A stretch of 64,000 nt of DNA from Acidimicrobiales bacterium (GTDB lineage: Bacteria; Actinomycetota; Acidimicrobiia; Acidimicrobiales; Aldehydirespiratoraceae), in contig JAJCXZ010000049.1 of assembly GCA_029263175.1 (NCBI GenBank), positions 124,001-188,000 on the forward strand, read 5' to 3'. The notes under the pieces are model-generated. The model saw nothing but the letters and a program-made list of their open reading frames with translations. It had not been told where the DNA came from and did not search any database. Position 1 is the first letter of the stretch, and the number at the start of each line of letters is the position of its first letter. This document shows positions 8,695 to 18,151 of the stretch, piece by piece. The position numbers and the translations under genes are program-made.

Positions 8695-9782
8695 CTGCCC
8701 AACACGCTCTCGTCGTCAAGGATCTCCGCACCCACTTCACGGTGGCTGCGGGAGATGTCAAGGCCGTGGACGGAGTTTCGTTCACTCTCGATCGGGGCAA
8801 GACGCTCGGTGTCGTGGGTGAGTCCGGCTCGGGCAAGACGGTGCTCTCCCGTTCGGTGATGGGTCTGAACATCGCTTCGAACTCGAAGACCACCGGCTCG
8901 GTCGTCTACGAAGGCAAAGAGCTCGTCGGAATGTCGCCCAAGGAGATGAAGCATCTCTGGGGCACCGAGATGGCCATGGTCTTCCAGGATCCGATGACCT
9001 CGCTCAACCCAGTCGTGAAGGTCGGGCGCCAACTCACCGAGCACGTTCGGATTCATCTCGACGTTTCGAAGACCGAGGCTCGTGCCCTGGGCGTCGAGCT
9101 CCTGCGTTCTGTGCGAATCCCGGAAGCGGATGAACGCTTTGACGTGTACCCGCACGAGATGTCAGGCGGGATGCGCCAGCGTGTCTGTATCGCAATGGCG
9201 CTGGCGTGTAGCCCCGAGATGCTCTTTGCCGACGAGCCCACCACGGCACTCGACGTCACTGTGCAGCACCAGATTCTGAACCTCTTGAACACCCAGCAGC
9301 GCGACCGCAACATGGCGATGATCCTCGTCACGCACGACCTCGGCGTCGTGGCCGGCCGCGCCGACGAGATCGCGGTCATGTACGCCGGCAAGGTGGTGGA
9401 GAAGGCGCCGACCAAGACGCTCTTCAAGGAAATGCACCATCCCTACACGCAGGCGCTGCTCTGGTCGATCCCGAAGACCGCTCAGCCGAAGCACACCCGC
9501 CTCAGCGCAATCGCCGGGCGCCCCCCCGACCTCATCAATCCCCCGAGCGGCTGCTCATTCTCGCCGCGCTGCCCCTACGCCCGCCCCATCTGTCGCGAGG
9601 AGGAGCCGGTGCTGATCTCCGGTGTCGGAGACGACCACTCCTATGCGTGTCATCACCCGGTCGGCAGTCCTGCCGGCCAGGAGGCTTTCGACAAGAATCT
9701 CGAAGAGGGTTTGCCGCAGACGCTCGTGGCGGCGGGCCGTATTCAGGCCACCGAAGACCTACCCACGACCTGGGAGGACTGA
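8691..9782 (+). CDS. Oligopeptide/dipeptide ABC transporter ATPase (OppD/DppD type)
   Basis: A 363-residue ABC ATPase. Walker A is GESGSGKT (43-50), the signature is MSGGMRQRV, Walker B is LFADEPTTALD, and the C-terminal oligo_HPY extension has its cysteine-rich loop (FSPRCPYARPIC). These features mark the OppD/DppD branch that powers peptide or related solute uptake. It is the first gene of a five-gene importer (8691-14727). Its start overlaps the stop of a possible leader ORF, and its own stop overlaps the next ATPase by one base. Confidence 0.93.
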   Translation: MTAQHALVVKDLRTHFTVAAGDVKAVDGVSFTLDRGKTLGVVGESGSGKTVLSRSVMGLNIASNSKTTGSVVYEGKELVGMSPKEMKHLWGTEMAMVFQDPMTSLNPVVKVGRQLTEHVRIHLDVSKTEARALGVELLRSVRIPEADERFDVYPHEMSGGMRQRVCIAMALACSPEMLFADEPTTALDVTVQHQILNLLNTQQRDRNMAMILVTHDLGVVAGRADEIAVMYAGKVVEKAPTKTLFKEMHHPYTQALLWSIPKTAQPKHTRLSAIAGRPPDLINPPSGCSFSPRCPYARPICREEEPVLISGVGDDHSYACHHPVGSPAGQEAFDKNLEEGLPQTLVAAGRIQATEDLPTTWED

Positions 9783-10804
9783 TGGCCGGTTCCGGTACTG
9801 CACACCTGCGCCCCCTCGATGAGACGCTGCTACGGATCGAAGACCTCGTGGTCGAATTCCCGCTCGGTGGTGGACGGGTCGTCCACGCCGTGAGCGGCAT
9901 CAGTTTCGACATTGCCAAGGGTGAGACGATCGGCCTGGTCGGCGAGTCGGGTTGTGGCAAGTCCACCACCGGACGAGCGATCCTCCAGTTGCCGAAGCCC
10001 ACGTCGGGTGCGGTCGTTCTCAATGGCCAGAACCTCGCCGGGATCGGCAACGAACGGATGCGGGAGCTGCGCACCGATGTGCAGATGATCTTCCAGGACC
10101 CGATCTCCTCGCTCAACCCGCGTCGCGCGGTTGGTGAAGTCGTGGCCGAACCACTCCACGTGTGGGGTCCGGCCGAGAAGGACGCGCAGTGGGAGAAAGT
10201 CGCCAAGATGCTCGACGCTGTCGGCATCGATCCTGATGTCGCCCGCTACAAGTTCCCCCACGAGTTCTCCGGCGGCCAGTGCCAGCGCATCTCGATCGCC
10301 CGAGCCTTGGTGCTCGAACCAGAGCTGATCATCTGTGACGAGCCGGTTTCGGCGCTCGATGTGTCGGTGCAGGCCCAGATTCTCAATCTGCTCGAGGACC
10401 TGAAGGCGCAGTACGGGCTCACCCTCGTCTTCATTGCCCATGACCTGGCCGTGGTGAAGAACATCAGCGATCGAGTTGTGGTGATGTATCTCGGCAAGAT
10501 GTGCGAGATGTCCGAATCCGACGAGCTGTACGCCAACCCGGCGCATCCTTACACCCAACTGTTGCTCGAATCGCTCCCGATCCCTGATCCCGATGTTGTG
10601 CTCGACAGGGCCGTGAGCGAGCACGATGAGCTTCCTTCACCGATCAACCCGCCGTCGGGTTGTCGCTTCCGCACCCGCTGCCCGCACGCAGATCAGATCT
10701 GCACCGATGTCGAACCGACCATGCGGCGCGTCAACGACGATCACTTCGTGGCCTGTCATCATCCACTCGTACCTGTCGAAGAGGTCGCTGTCGGCGTCAA
10801 CTAG
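9782..10804 (+). CDS. Oligopeptide/dipeptide ABC transporter ATPase (OppF/DppF type)
   Basis: A 340-residue second ATPase of the importer. Walker A is GESGCGKS (54-61), the signature is FSGGQCQRI, Walker B is LIICDEPVSALD, and the C-terminal oligo_HPY loop contains FRTRCPHADQIC. ATG 9782 is chosen because it overlaps the upstream stop by one base (TGATG-type coupling). It forms the heterodimeric ATP-binding pair with the gene before it. A 95-base gap separates it from the binding-protein gene. Confidence 0.93.
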   Translation: MAGSGTAHLRPLDETLLRIEDLVVEFPLGGGRVVHAVSGISFDIAKGETIGLVGESGCGKSTTGRAILQLPKPTSGAVVLNGQNLAGIGNERMRELRTDVQMIFQDPISSLNPRRAVGEVVAEPLHVWGPAEKDAQWEKVAKMLDAVGIDPDVARYKFPHEFSGGQCQRISIARALVLEPELIICDEPVSALDVSVQAQILNLLEDLKAQYGLTLVFIAHDLAVVKNISDRVVVMYLGKMCEMSESDELYANPAHPYTQLLLESLPIPDPDVVLDRAVSEHDELPSPINPPSGCRFRTRCPHADQICTDVEPTMRRVNDDHFVACHHPLVPVEEVAVGVN

Positions 10805-10899
10805 ACAGGTAAGCATTGCCAGTTCGAACAAATTCTGTCCCCGCCAATCGGTTGAGACGGTAATGAGGGGCTCCGGCCCACAATCCCAGGAGGGAAACC

Positions 10900-12732
10900 A
10901 TGAAACTGAGAAGCTTGTACAAGCTCCTCGCTCTGTTGTTGGTCTTCGGAATGTTCGCTGCCGCGTGCGGTAGCGACGATGACGACGGAAGTGATTCCAC
11001 TGTCGTAGACGACACCACAGACGACACCACAGACGACACCACCGAAGACGACGGCGTAGCCGACGCTGGCGATGTCGCTGAAGACGCCGAGACGACCGAG
11101 GTCGTTGAGGACGAATCGACCCGAAACTTCGGTGGCGAAATCGCCGTCGGTCTCGAGGCAGAGACCACCGGTATGCGACCGTGGGAAGAAACGTGTTCGT
11201 CGCCTTGCTACAACATGTGGGACGCGATGTACGACCGCCTGATGGAGCCGACAGCCGACGGTAACGTCGGAGGCAACGTCTATGAGTCCATCTCATCCAA
11301 CGAGGACTTCACCGTCTGGGTCGCCGTTCTGCGCGATGGCATCACCTTCCACAACGGCAAGGTCCTCGATGCCCAGAACATCGCCGACATGTTCCCGGTT
11401 CAGCAAGCTGGCGCCGCTGGCGCCGGTCACGTCTCGGCATCCAACCTGATCGATGTTCAGGCCACGGGCGCCCTCGAGGTCACCTACACCTTGAGCCAGT
11501 CGAACTCGGCGTTCCCGTCCTTCCTGACCCGCGCTCCGATCGGCATGGTGTTTGACGCCGAACTCGCTGCCGCGGACCCGGATGGTTACAACGAGAACCC
11601 AGTCGGCACTGGTGCGTTCCAGTTCGAGAGTCGTGACATCGACAACGAAACTGTCTTCGTCAAGTACGACGGTTACTGGCGCATGGATGCCGAGGGCAAC
11701 CAGCTGCCATACCTGGACAAGGTCTCGTTCCGACCGATCCCCGATGAGGGAACCCGTCTTGACGCAACCCTGTCCGGTACCACGCAGGCCGCACAAACGC
11801 TGCGCCAGGGCACGATCCGTGACGCTCGCGCCGAGCGTGATGACGGCGCCGACATCTTCCTGTTCGAGTTCCAGGGCAGCAACACCGGCGGAGGCATGTA
11901 CAACGTGCTCGTCCCACCGTTCGACGATGTTCGAGTCCGTCGCGGCCTGACCATGATGAACTCGCAGGACAACGTCATCGAGGCGCTCGGTGGCACCGGC
12001 ATTTCGTTGCCCGCCACCCAGTGGTTCAGCCCGGACTCCCCGTGGTACTCCGAGACCGTGGCCGCAGCATGGCCACAGTTCGACTTCGACGCCGGCAAGG
12101 CTTCGCTGCAGGAGTACGTCGACGATCCGGAGCGCTCCGACGGCAAGGCCGCCGGAGAGCCCATCGATGCAGAGCTCTCCTGCCCGCCTGACCCGACCCT
12201 GATCGCGGCCATGCAGGTCATCGAGCAGACTTGGACCGCAAGTGGCCTGGTCAACGTGAACCTCACCAACTTCGACCAGCAAACCCACATCGGCTACGCC
12301 CTTGGCAGCCCCGATGATGGCTTTGTCGGCAGCCACGGCGCCCATTGCTGGCGCTGGTCGGACGATGACGATCCGTCAACGAATCTGAACAGCGAGTTCG
12401 CGCCGCCCACTGCAGCGGTTGCGGAGGCTGCAGGGATTCCTGACATCGTGTCCCCGATCAACTTCTCCAACTACTTCTCTGGCACCATCTTCCAGGCCTT
12501 GGTTGCGGCAACGCAGACCGACGTGTTCGACGAGCGGTACGCACTCTACGAAGGAGTCATGCTGGAGCTCGCTGATCAGGTGCCGATTTGGTACTCAGGC
12601 CACACAGCCACGGCGATCATCGTTGACCCAGCCATCCAAGGCCTCGCCAGCTGGGTTCTGCCCGATGGCACCCTTGGCGCTGGCCTGCCCAACGCAGAAG
12701 GTCGCTGGGCCAACGCGTGGCTCGCCAGCTGA
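10900..12732 (+). CDS. Peptide/nickel-type ABC substrate-binding lipoprotein (SBP family 5)
   Basis: A 610-residue extracellular binding protein. The signal peptide (MKLRSLYKLLALLLVFGMF) ends in lipobox AAAC|G, so it is lipid-anchored. A very acidic, Thr/Asp-rich linker (about residues 26-75, with repeated TDD units) connects to the mature SBP_bac_5 domain. Family motifs include WVAVLRDGITFHNGK and YNENPVGTGAFQF. It delivers substrate to the permeases encoded just downstream. The ribosome site is AGGAGGGA. The long acidic tether suggests a surface anchor reaching through a thick envelope, which is inference. Confidence 0.92.
   Translation: MKLRSLYKLLALLLVFGMFAAACGSDDDDGSDSTVVDDTTDDTTDDTTEDDGVADAGDVAEDAETTEVVEDESTRNFGGEIAVGLEAETTGMRPWEETCSSPCYNMWDAMYDRLMEPTADGNVGGNVYESISSNEDFTVWVAVLRDGITFHNGKVLDAQNIADMFPVQQAGAAGAGHVSASNLIDVQATGALEVTYTLSQSNSAFPSFLTRAPIGMVFDAELAAADPDGYNENPVGTGAFQFESRDIDNETVFVKYDGYWRMDAEGNQLPYLDKVSFRPIPDEGTRLDATLSGTTQAAQTLRQGTIRDARAERDDGADIFLFEFQGSNTGGGMYNVLVPPFDDVRVRRGLTMMNSQDNVIEALGGTGISLPATQWFSPDSPWYSETVAAAWPQFDFDAGKASLQEYVDDPERSDGKAAGEPIDAELSCPPDPTLIAAMQVIEQTWTASGLVNVNLTNFDQQTHIGYALGSPDDGFVGSHGAHCWRWSDDDDPSTNLNSEFAPPTAAVAEAAGIPDIVSPINFSNYFSGTIFQALVAATQTDVFDERYALYEGVMLELADQVPIWYSGHTATAIIVDPAIQGLASWVLPDGTLGAGLPNAEGRWANAWLAS
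11008..11043 (+). repeat. Three tandem 12-bp units in the lipoprotein linker
   Basis: The unit GACGACACCACA occurs twice and then once with a final C, encoding repeated Asp-Asp-Thr-Thr in the acidic linker just after the lipid anchor. In-frame 12-bp units can expand or contract without disturbing the frame, so linker length may vary between strains. Confidence 0.85.
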
Positions 12733-12764
12733 GTTGAATTGTGCTTCGGGAGGAGTGACGTCTG

Positions 12765-13721
12765 ATGGGAAGAGTTCTAGCAGCCCGCCTTGCGCGGTTG
12801 GTTGCAACATTGTTTGCGGTGACCTTGCTGTCCTTTCTATTGACGTCGCTCCTCCCGGGCGACCCTGCAGTGGCCGTCCTTGGCCAAGACAACATCCAGA
12901 ATCCCGAGCTCCTGGCGGAAGTACGTGAGGAGCTCGGGCTCAACGACCCCATCCCGGTCCGCTATGTGAAGTGGCTCGGCGACGCCGTCCGGTTCGATCT
13001 CGGCGAGTCCTATATCAACAGGGGACAAGAGGTCTCCGACACCATCAAGCAGCGGCTTCCGGTCACGGCTCAGCTCGCGGTCATGGCGATCGGTATCGCC
13101 CTTGTGCTCGCGGTCCCCCTCGGTGTCATCGGTGCCTACAAGGAAGGGAAGTGGCAGGACTCGACGACGTCCGCCGCCGCCCAAGTCGCCTTGTCGGTGC
13201 CCAACTTCATCACCGGCATCTTCTTGATCTGGCTCTTCGCGGTGAAGCTCGACTTATTACCGGCCTCCAACTGGAACCGAATTAGTGACAAAGGGCTCAG
13301 CGCCAACCTCAAAACGGCGATCCTGCCGGCCACGGCGCTGGCCACAACGCAGATGGCGATCTTCTCGCGGCTCGTGCGAGCCGACATGATCGCCACCCTG
13401 AAAGAGAACTACATCCTGTCGGCACGAGCCAAGGGCCTCGGCGACAGATACATCCTCATGCGTCACGCGCTCCGACCGAGCTCGTTGAGTCTGATGACCA
13501 TCGTCGGCATCAATTTCGGTGCGCTCTTGGGTGGCACGGTCGTGATCGAGACCCTCTTCGCAGTTCCCGGTCTCGGCTTCCGCCTCATCAATGCCATCAA
13601 CCAGCGCGACATCCTGGTCATCCAAGGCATCACGGTGTTCGTCGCCGTCGTCTACGTCGTGATCAACACTGTGGTCGACCTGCTCTACGCGGTCGTCGAC
13701 CCACGGATCCGGAGAGGCTGA
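12765..13721 (+). CDS. ABC transporter permease (OppB/DppB type)
   Basis: A 318-residue inner-membrane permease with an N-terminal helix, an extracytoplasmic loop containing LGLNDPIPVRYVKWLGD, and the BPD_transp_1 core. The cytoplasmic coupling EAA-like loop is seen as LSARAKGLGDRYILMRHALRP. A GGGAGGAG ribosome site precedes ATG 12765. It pairs with the DppC-like permease one base downstream to form the channel. Confidence 0.92.
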   Translation: MGRVLAARLARLVATLFAVTLLSFLLTSLLPGDPAVAVLGQDNIQNPELLAEVREELGLNDPIPVRYVKWLGDAVRFDLGESYINRGQEVSDTIKQRLPVTAQLAVMAIGIALVLAVPLGVIGAYKEGKWQDSTTSAAAQVALSVPNFITGIFLIWLFAVKLDLLPASNWNRISDKGLSANLKTAILPATALATTQMAIFSRLVRADMIATLKENYILSARAKGLGDRYILMRHALRPSSLSLMTIVGINFGALLGGTVVIETLFAVPGLGFRLINAINQRDILVIQGITVFVAVVYVVINTVVDLLYAVVDPRIRRG

Positions 13722-13722
13722 C

Positions 13723-14727
13723 ATGTCGACAACTGGCGGAGCACCGCACACCCCCGATTTTCCGAGCGATCGTCTGACGCGGGTATCGACATCTGGTCAG
13801 ATCGACTCCGGCTCCACGGGCAAGCCGAGGCGCGCAACGCTGCGCGAGGTCATCGGCGAGATGCCCGTCCTCGTCAAGATCTCAGCTCTGTGGCTGACGC
13901 TCGTGGTCTTCGGCGCCATCTACGCCAAGCTCGACTCAACCGTTTTCAACGGCGCTCTCCCGTTGCAGGATCCCAACCTTCAGACCAACAACTTCGACGT
14001 CAACACCGGCGCGTTCGGTACCGGTGACCCGCTCGAGAGTCCATCGTTCACGCACTTCCTCGGCACCGATGCCATTGCCCGTGACACATTTTCTCGCATT
14101 GTGCACGGCGCTTGGGTGAGTCTGATCGTCGCCGGGGTGTCGGCCTCCTTCGGCATCATCGTCGGTGGCTTCTTCGGGTCTCTGGTGGGTTTTGTCCGCG
14201 GCCGCACCGAGGCGGTGGTCATGGCGGGAATCGATGTCATCCTGGCCTTCCCCGCATTGATCCTGCTCCTGGCCCTCGTTTCGATTTTCGAGGTTCGAAG
14301 CCTGACCTTGATCAGTCTCGTGATCGGTGTGTTGTCGATCCCCGCATACACGCGGGTCGCCCGAGCCAACAGCCTCGCCATCTCCAACCGAGAGTTCGTG
14401 TTGGCGGCGCGCGCCATCGGTACCAAATCGCGCACGATTCTGTTCCGAGAGGTCATCCCCAACGTGATGCCCACGCTGATCGCCTATGCCATGGTTTCGG
14501 CTGCGTTCGTCATCGTGGTCGAGGGCTCGCTGTCGTTCCTCGGTCTGAGTGTGCAGCTTCCCCAGTCGACGTGGGGCAACATGATCAATCAGGCCCGTAG
14601 GGACATCAAGTCCAACACTGCTCAGGTGATCTGGCCATCGTTGGCGCTCTCCGTCACTGTGCTATCGCTGAACCAGGTCGGTGACTTCTTCCAGCGGCGC
14701 GGGTCCAACCGCGACGCTGCGTTGTAG
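13723..14727 (+). CDS. ABC transporter permease (OppC/DppC type)
   Basis: A 334-residue permease. A long N-terminal cytoplasmic segment (about 45 residues) is followed by one helix, a periplasmic loop with the family motif HFLGTDAIARDTFSRIVHGA, and the transport core with the coupling loop VLAARAIGTKSRTILFREVIPN. The gene starts one base after the OppB-type stop. It completes the importer, with gene order ATPase-ATPase-SBP-permease-permease. Confidence 0.92.
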   Translation: MSTTGGAPHTPDFPSDRLTRVSTSGQIDSGSTGKPRRATLREVIGEMPVLVKISALWLTLVVFGAIYAKLDSTVFNGALPLQDPNLQTNNFDVNTGAFGTGDPLESPSFTHFLGTDAIARDTFSRIVHGAWVSLIVAGVSASFGIIVGGFFGSLVGFVRGRTEAVVMAGIDVILAFPALILLLALVSIFEVRSLTLISLVIGVLSIPAYTRVARANSLAISNREFVLAARAIGTKSRTILFREVIPNVMPTLIAYAMVSAAFVIVVEGSLSFLGLSVQLPQSTWGNMINQARRDIKSNTAQVIWPSLALSVTVLSLNQVGDFFQRRGSNRDAAL

Positions 14728-14738
14728 CCGGTGGGCGC

Positions 14739-15362
14739 ATGGCGCACTGGATCACTGAAGCACCGGATCACCGCGACGTTGCGGACTTCGTTCCCGGGCC
14801 TGGCATCGCCCGTCTCGACCAGCCGCGGGTAGATCTCGGGCTGCTTCGATCCGCGCTCACCGAAGTGCTGCAGCGCGTCGACTACGACGACACCAATGGC
14901 AAGTGGGGCTTTGGTGTTCTTCCGGTCACTCGACGCCCGGGAACCGGCGGCCGGGCGCCCGTCGACCTGTCCGGCCGTTTCTGGATCCGCCCGGACGACA
15001 GCTATGTCGAGATACGCCGTGAGGATCTCGTCGATGAGGCCGGCTACACCGAACTCTTTCCCGAGTTCGCCGGCACCTACATCGAAGAGGTCGTCGACCT
15101 GTTGCGCATGGAAGTGGGCATCGGGAGGGTGCGGATCAATCTGAAAGAGCCGTTCAACGCAAACTCATGGCATCGCGACCCGGAGCCCCGGCTTCATGTG
15201 CCGATCCACACCAATCCGGGGTGCCTCTTCGTGGTCAACCACCACTGCACCCATCTGCCGGCCGACGGATCCGTCTACTTCACCGACACTCGCGGCTATC
15301 ACACAGCACTGAACGGCGGAGATACGCCCCGAGTGCACCTGGTGGCGGCGATCACCGGCTGA
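14739..15362 (+). CDS. Aspartyl/asparaginyl beta-hydroxylase-like protein
   Basis: A 207-residue protein whose C-terminal half resembles the Asp/Arg beta-hydroxylase jelly-roll family of Fe(II)/2-oxoglutarate oxygenases. It has EPRLHVPIHTNPGCLFVV, then TDTRGYHTALNGGDTPRVHLV, which supply candidate ligands His (LHVPI), His (YHTALN) and a C-terminal Arg for 2-oxoglutarate. It begins 12 bases after the last transporter gene on the same strand and is probably cotranscribed. A role in modifying an imported amino acid or peptide is only a guess. Confidence 0.6.
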   Translation: MAHWITEAPDHRDVADFVPGPGIARLDQPRVDLGLLRSALTEVLQRVDYDDTNGKWGFGVLPVTRRPGTGGRAPVDLSGRFWIRPDDSYVEIRREDLVDEAGYTELFPEFAGTYIEEVVDLLRMEVGIGRVRINLKEPFNANSWHRDPEPRLHVPIHTNPGCLFVVNHHCTHLPADGSVYFTDTRGYHTALNGGDTPRVHLVAAITG

Positions 15363-15767
15363 TCAATCGGCCGCCATGTAGGGCTTCATGACCTCGATCA
15401 TTTCGGCGGGGAAGCGGGTGGGCCTGCCTTCGAGCGTGATCATGGCGGCGCGGAGTTCCTGCGTGGCGATCAACTCGTCACCGCGCAGAATGCGCTGGCG
15501 CCACTTCGACGTGACCCGGCGAAACTCGAGTATGTCGGTCTCGATGGTGAGCACATCGCTCTCCTCCGCGGAGGCGATGAATCTCGTCGAGATCTCCGAA
15601 ACCACGATCGACAGACCATCGGCGCGCATGGATGCGAGGGAGAACCCGACCTCGTCGAGCAACTCGACGCGGGCCGTCTCGAAGTACTGGATGTAGACCG
15701 AGTGGTTGACATGGTTGTACGGATCGAGCTCGTAGAACCGGACGCGGAGTTGTGTCGTATGCGGCAT
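15363..15767 (-). CDS. Acyl-CoA thioesterase, YbgC/4HBT family
   Basis: A 134-residue hot-dog thioesterase. ATG 15767 is chosen because homology starts there (RVRFYELDPYNHVNHSVYIQ). The active-site region is YELDPYNHVNH, with the usual catalytic Asp and following HVNH. It hydrolyses acyl-CoA thioesters in the cytoplasm. It is divergent from the small membrane protein at 15807 and tail-to-tail with the beta-hydroxylase-like gene. Confidence 0.85.
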   Translation of the reverse strand: MPHTTQLRVRFYELDPYNHVNHSVYIQYFETARVELLDEVGFSLASMRADGLSIVVSEISTRFIASAEESDVLTIETDILEFRRVTSKWRQRILRGDELIATQELRAAMITLEGRPTRFPAEMIEVMKPYMAAD

Positions 15768-15793
15768 CGAGAGGTGACGATATGCGACAGCCG

Positions 15794-15799
15794 TACGCT
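15794..15799 (+). promoter_or_regulatory. Predicted -10 box (TACGCT) of a leaderless start
   Basis: TACGCT lies 7 bases before ATG 15807, so transcription would begin at or next to the start codon. No convincing -35 is seen. Confidence 0.4.
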
Positions 15800-15806
15800 C
15801 GGCATC

Positions 15807-15992
15807 ATGGAAGATCAGAAGTGGACAAGCGACGACCGCTACCAGGCAGTTGGCCTCGCCGGTTTCGTGCTGTCCGGCATCATCTTCTTGATCGCGGGCA
15901 TCCGAGCTGGCGATCCGCTCACCATTGCTGGCAGTCTGGCGTGGACCCTGTCCTGCGGCGTCTGGGCGTTTCCATCGTTCCGGCGGCGCTGA
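15807..15992 (+). CDS. Small two-helix membrane protein
   Basis: A 61-residue protein beginning MEDQKWTSDDRYQAVG, with two hydrophobic segments (about residues 15-28 and 37-52) and a terminal RRR. I do not recognise a family beyond a generic small integral membrane protein. The ATG at 15807 sits 7 bases after a TACGCT -10 box. It precedes the TauD-type dioxygenase by 25 bases and is likely on the same mRNA. Confidence 0.55.
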   Translation: MEDQKWTSDDRYQAVGLAGFVLSGIIFLIAGIRAGDPLTIAGSLAWTLSCGVWAFPSFRRR

Positions 15993-16017
15993 GGCCAACC
16001 GAGCGGAGAGCATCGTC

Positions 16018-16872
16018 GTGACCATCGAGATCACCCCGAGTGGAGAGGCGTGTGGTGCGACGGTGCGGAATGTCGACTTGCGCGAGATCAGCGATTCGAC
16101 AGTTGCCGAGATCCGCGCCGCCTGGCTCGACCACAAGGTGCTCGCCTTTCCCGATCAGGCATTGACCGACGACGATCTCGAGCGAGTCACGTTGCACTTC
16201 GGGCCGTTCGGGCACGACCCGTTCTTTGCGCCGATCGATGGCCACTCGCACATCGCCGCCATCGAACGACGAGCCGACGAGATGTCGTCACTCTTCGCCG
16301 AGAACTGGCACTCCGACTGGAGCTTCCAGGAGTACCCGCCGGACGGCACCTGTTTGTACAGCAAGGTGGTGCCGCCGATCGGCGGCGACACCCTCTACGT
16401 GAACCAGGAGGCGGCATTGGCCGCGATGCCGGCGGAACTCCGTTCTCGAATCGAGGGCAAGAGTGCCGTGCACTCGGCTCGCGGCGGCTACGCCCCGGAC
16501 GGTGCCTATGGCGCCGACGATGCCGATGATCGGTCGATGCGCATCCGACCGAGCGCCGAGGCCTACGCCACCCAGATGCATCCGCTGATCCGCACCCACC
16601 GCGAGACAGGGGCCGAGACATTGTTCTCCGTCCTCGGCTACATCATCGGCATCGACGGCATGGATGACGACGAGGCCCGAGCACTACTCGGGGAGGTCTA
16701 CGCCTGGGAGACCCGTGACGAGTTCCAATATCGGCATCGTTGGGAGCCCGACATGTTGGTGATGTGGGACAACCGTTGTGTGCTGCATCGCGCCACCGGC
16801 GGTTACGACGGCCACCATCGACTCCTGCATCGCACGACCATCGGCTACAACGCCGAGATGGGTGTGACCTAG
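16018..16872 (+). CDS. TauD/TfdA-family Fe(II)/2-oxoglutarate dioxygenase
   Basis: A 284-residue dioxygenase. The iron ligands are H98-x-D100 (ENWHSDW) and H257 (CVLHRATG), and R272 (LLHRTTI) is the likely 2-oxoglutarate partner. It uses oxygen and 2-oxoglutarate to hydroxylate a small acid, sulfonate or quaternary amine, with decay of the product. GTG 16018 is chosen because homology starts there (GEACGATVRNVDLREI). Its stop overlaps the stop of the convergent MFS gene. The substrate is unknown; 2,4-D and taurine are only the family type examples. Confidence 0.85.
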   Translation: MTIEITPSGEACGATVRNVDLREISDSTVAEIRAAWLDHKVLAFPDQALTDDDLERVTLHFGPFGHDPFFAPIDGHSHIAAIERRADEMSSLFAENWHSDWSFQEYPPDGTCLYSKVVPPIGGDTLYVNQEAALAAMPAELRSRIEGKSAVHSARGGYAPDGAYGADDADDRSMRIRPSAEAYATQMHPLIRTHRETGAETLFSVLGYIIGIDGMDDDEARALLGEVYAWETRDEFQYRHRWEPDMLVMWDNRCVLHRATGGYDGHHRLLHRTTIGYNAEMGVT

Positions 16873-18143
16873 CCGACTGCGTTCGGGTGCTTTGGCGGTG
16901 TGGCCAGGACCCAGAAGATGGTGCCGGCGAACGCTGCGCACGCGATGACCGTGAAACCGAGCTTGTAGTTGCCGGTGGAGTCGGCGAGGATCCCGGCCAG
17001 CAGAGGCCCCGACACCGACCCGAGGGTGATCACGATCGCCGACCACCCCATGATGCGGGCGAACGACGTGGTGCCGAAGTAGTCCGCCCGGATGGCCTGC
17101 ATCTGTGGTCCGCGTACACCCCACGCCATGCCGTGCAGGACGACGAACGCACCGATCGCCAGTGAGCTCTCGATCCAGGTGAGGATGAGAAGGCCGACGG
17201 CATGCGCCGACATGGCCACCCCGGCGATCAGACGCTTGTTCACCCGGTCGCCGAGGAAGCCGCCGACCGCAGTGCCCAGAAACTGGAAGACGGGTACGAT
17301 CCCGGCGATGAGAGCGGCTCGTCCGGCACTGAAGCCGCGATCCTCGGTCAAGTAAAGGGCGAGGTGCGCCATTGATGCGCCCACCACGAGCAGCGCCGAA
17401 CCGTGGCCCAACGAGATCATCCAGAACGCTCGGGTGCGGACGGCCTCGGCCAAGGTGAAGTGGTCATCGCTGACCCCCTCCGCAGATCGCTCGCCAACGG
17501 TGGTTTCCGGATCGAGTCCGTCCATGGGTTCATCGGTCGAGTCAGGCGAGCGCCCGATGCGACCCGACGCCAGCCAGGCAGCGCCGCCGAGCAGGATGCC
17601 GGCACAGCCAACGGTCCAACGCCAGCCGATCGTGGCGAACCCGAGCACGAGCAGGGGACCGGCAAAACCGCCGACCGCGAAGCCCATCGTCTGGATGGAC
17701 AACGCACGGGCGCGACGTCGTTCAAACCATCGAACCGTGGCCGTGGTGAGGGTCAGGAAGCCCATCAGGCTGGAGCCCAGCGAGGCCACGATCATGACCA
17801 CCACGAACTCGCCGCGATTGTCGATCTGTGACAACCCGACGAAGCCGAGCATGGTCAGTACTGCCCCGACGCGCATGACGGTCGTGATACCCCGACGCTC
17901 GATCGCCCGCCCGTGGAGAGGCCCGATCAGCGCCCCGAGAGCACGCGTGGCCGCGTAGACGATCGACAGGAACGTTTTGGACCAGTCGAATCGGTTGCGA
18001 AGTTCGACCGCCAGGTTGCCGTAGCCCTGAACCCAGAGCATGGACTGCAGGGCCCAGAGCACCGACGTGGTCGCGACGATCTTCCAGCCGGTGTAGACGG
18101 GCCTCTTTCGTTGTTCCTGGAGGCTTGCGATCGGGCTCTGCAA
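16869..18143 (-). CDS. Major facilitator superfamily transporter
   Basis: A 424-residue MFS permease with about twelve hydrophobic segments split by a central cytoplasmic loop (around residues 195-235). The helix 2-3 loop GPLHGRAIERRGITTVMRVG and the equivalent GGFLGDRVNKRLIAG in the second half are visible. It resembles the monocarboxylate-porter/OFA group of exporters or importers. It overlaps the dioxygenase stop by four bases (CTAG). Its start lies 8 bases after the FadJ-like gene's stop on the same strand, so the two may be cotranscribed. Confidence 0.82.
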   Translation of the reverse strand: MQSPIASLQEQRKRPVYTGWKIVATTSVLWALQSMLWVQGYGNLAVELRNRFDWSKTFLSIVYAATRALGALIGPLHGRAIERRGITTVMRVGAVLTMLGFVGLSQIDNRGEFVVVMIVASLGSSLMGFLTLTTATVRWFERRRARALSIQTMGFAVGGFAGPLLVLGFATIGWRWTVGCAGILLGGAAWLASGRIGRSPDSTDEPMDGLDPETTVGERSAEGVSDDHFTLAEAVRTRAFWMISLGHGSALLVVGASMAHLALYLTEDRGFSAGRAALIAGIVPVFQFLGTAVGGFLGDRVNKRLIAGVAMSAHAVGLLILTWIESSLAIGAFVVLHGMAWGVRGPQMQAIRADYFGTTSFARIMGWSAIVITLGSVSGPLLAGILADSTGNYKLGFTVIACAAFAGTIFWVLATPPKHPNAVG

Positions 18144-18151
18144 GAGCCGGC

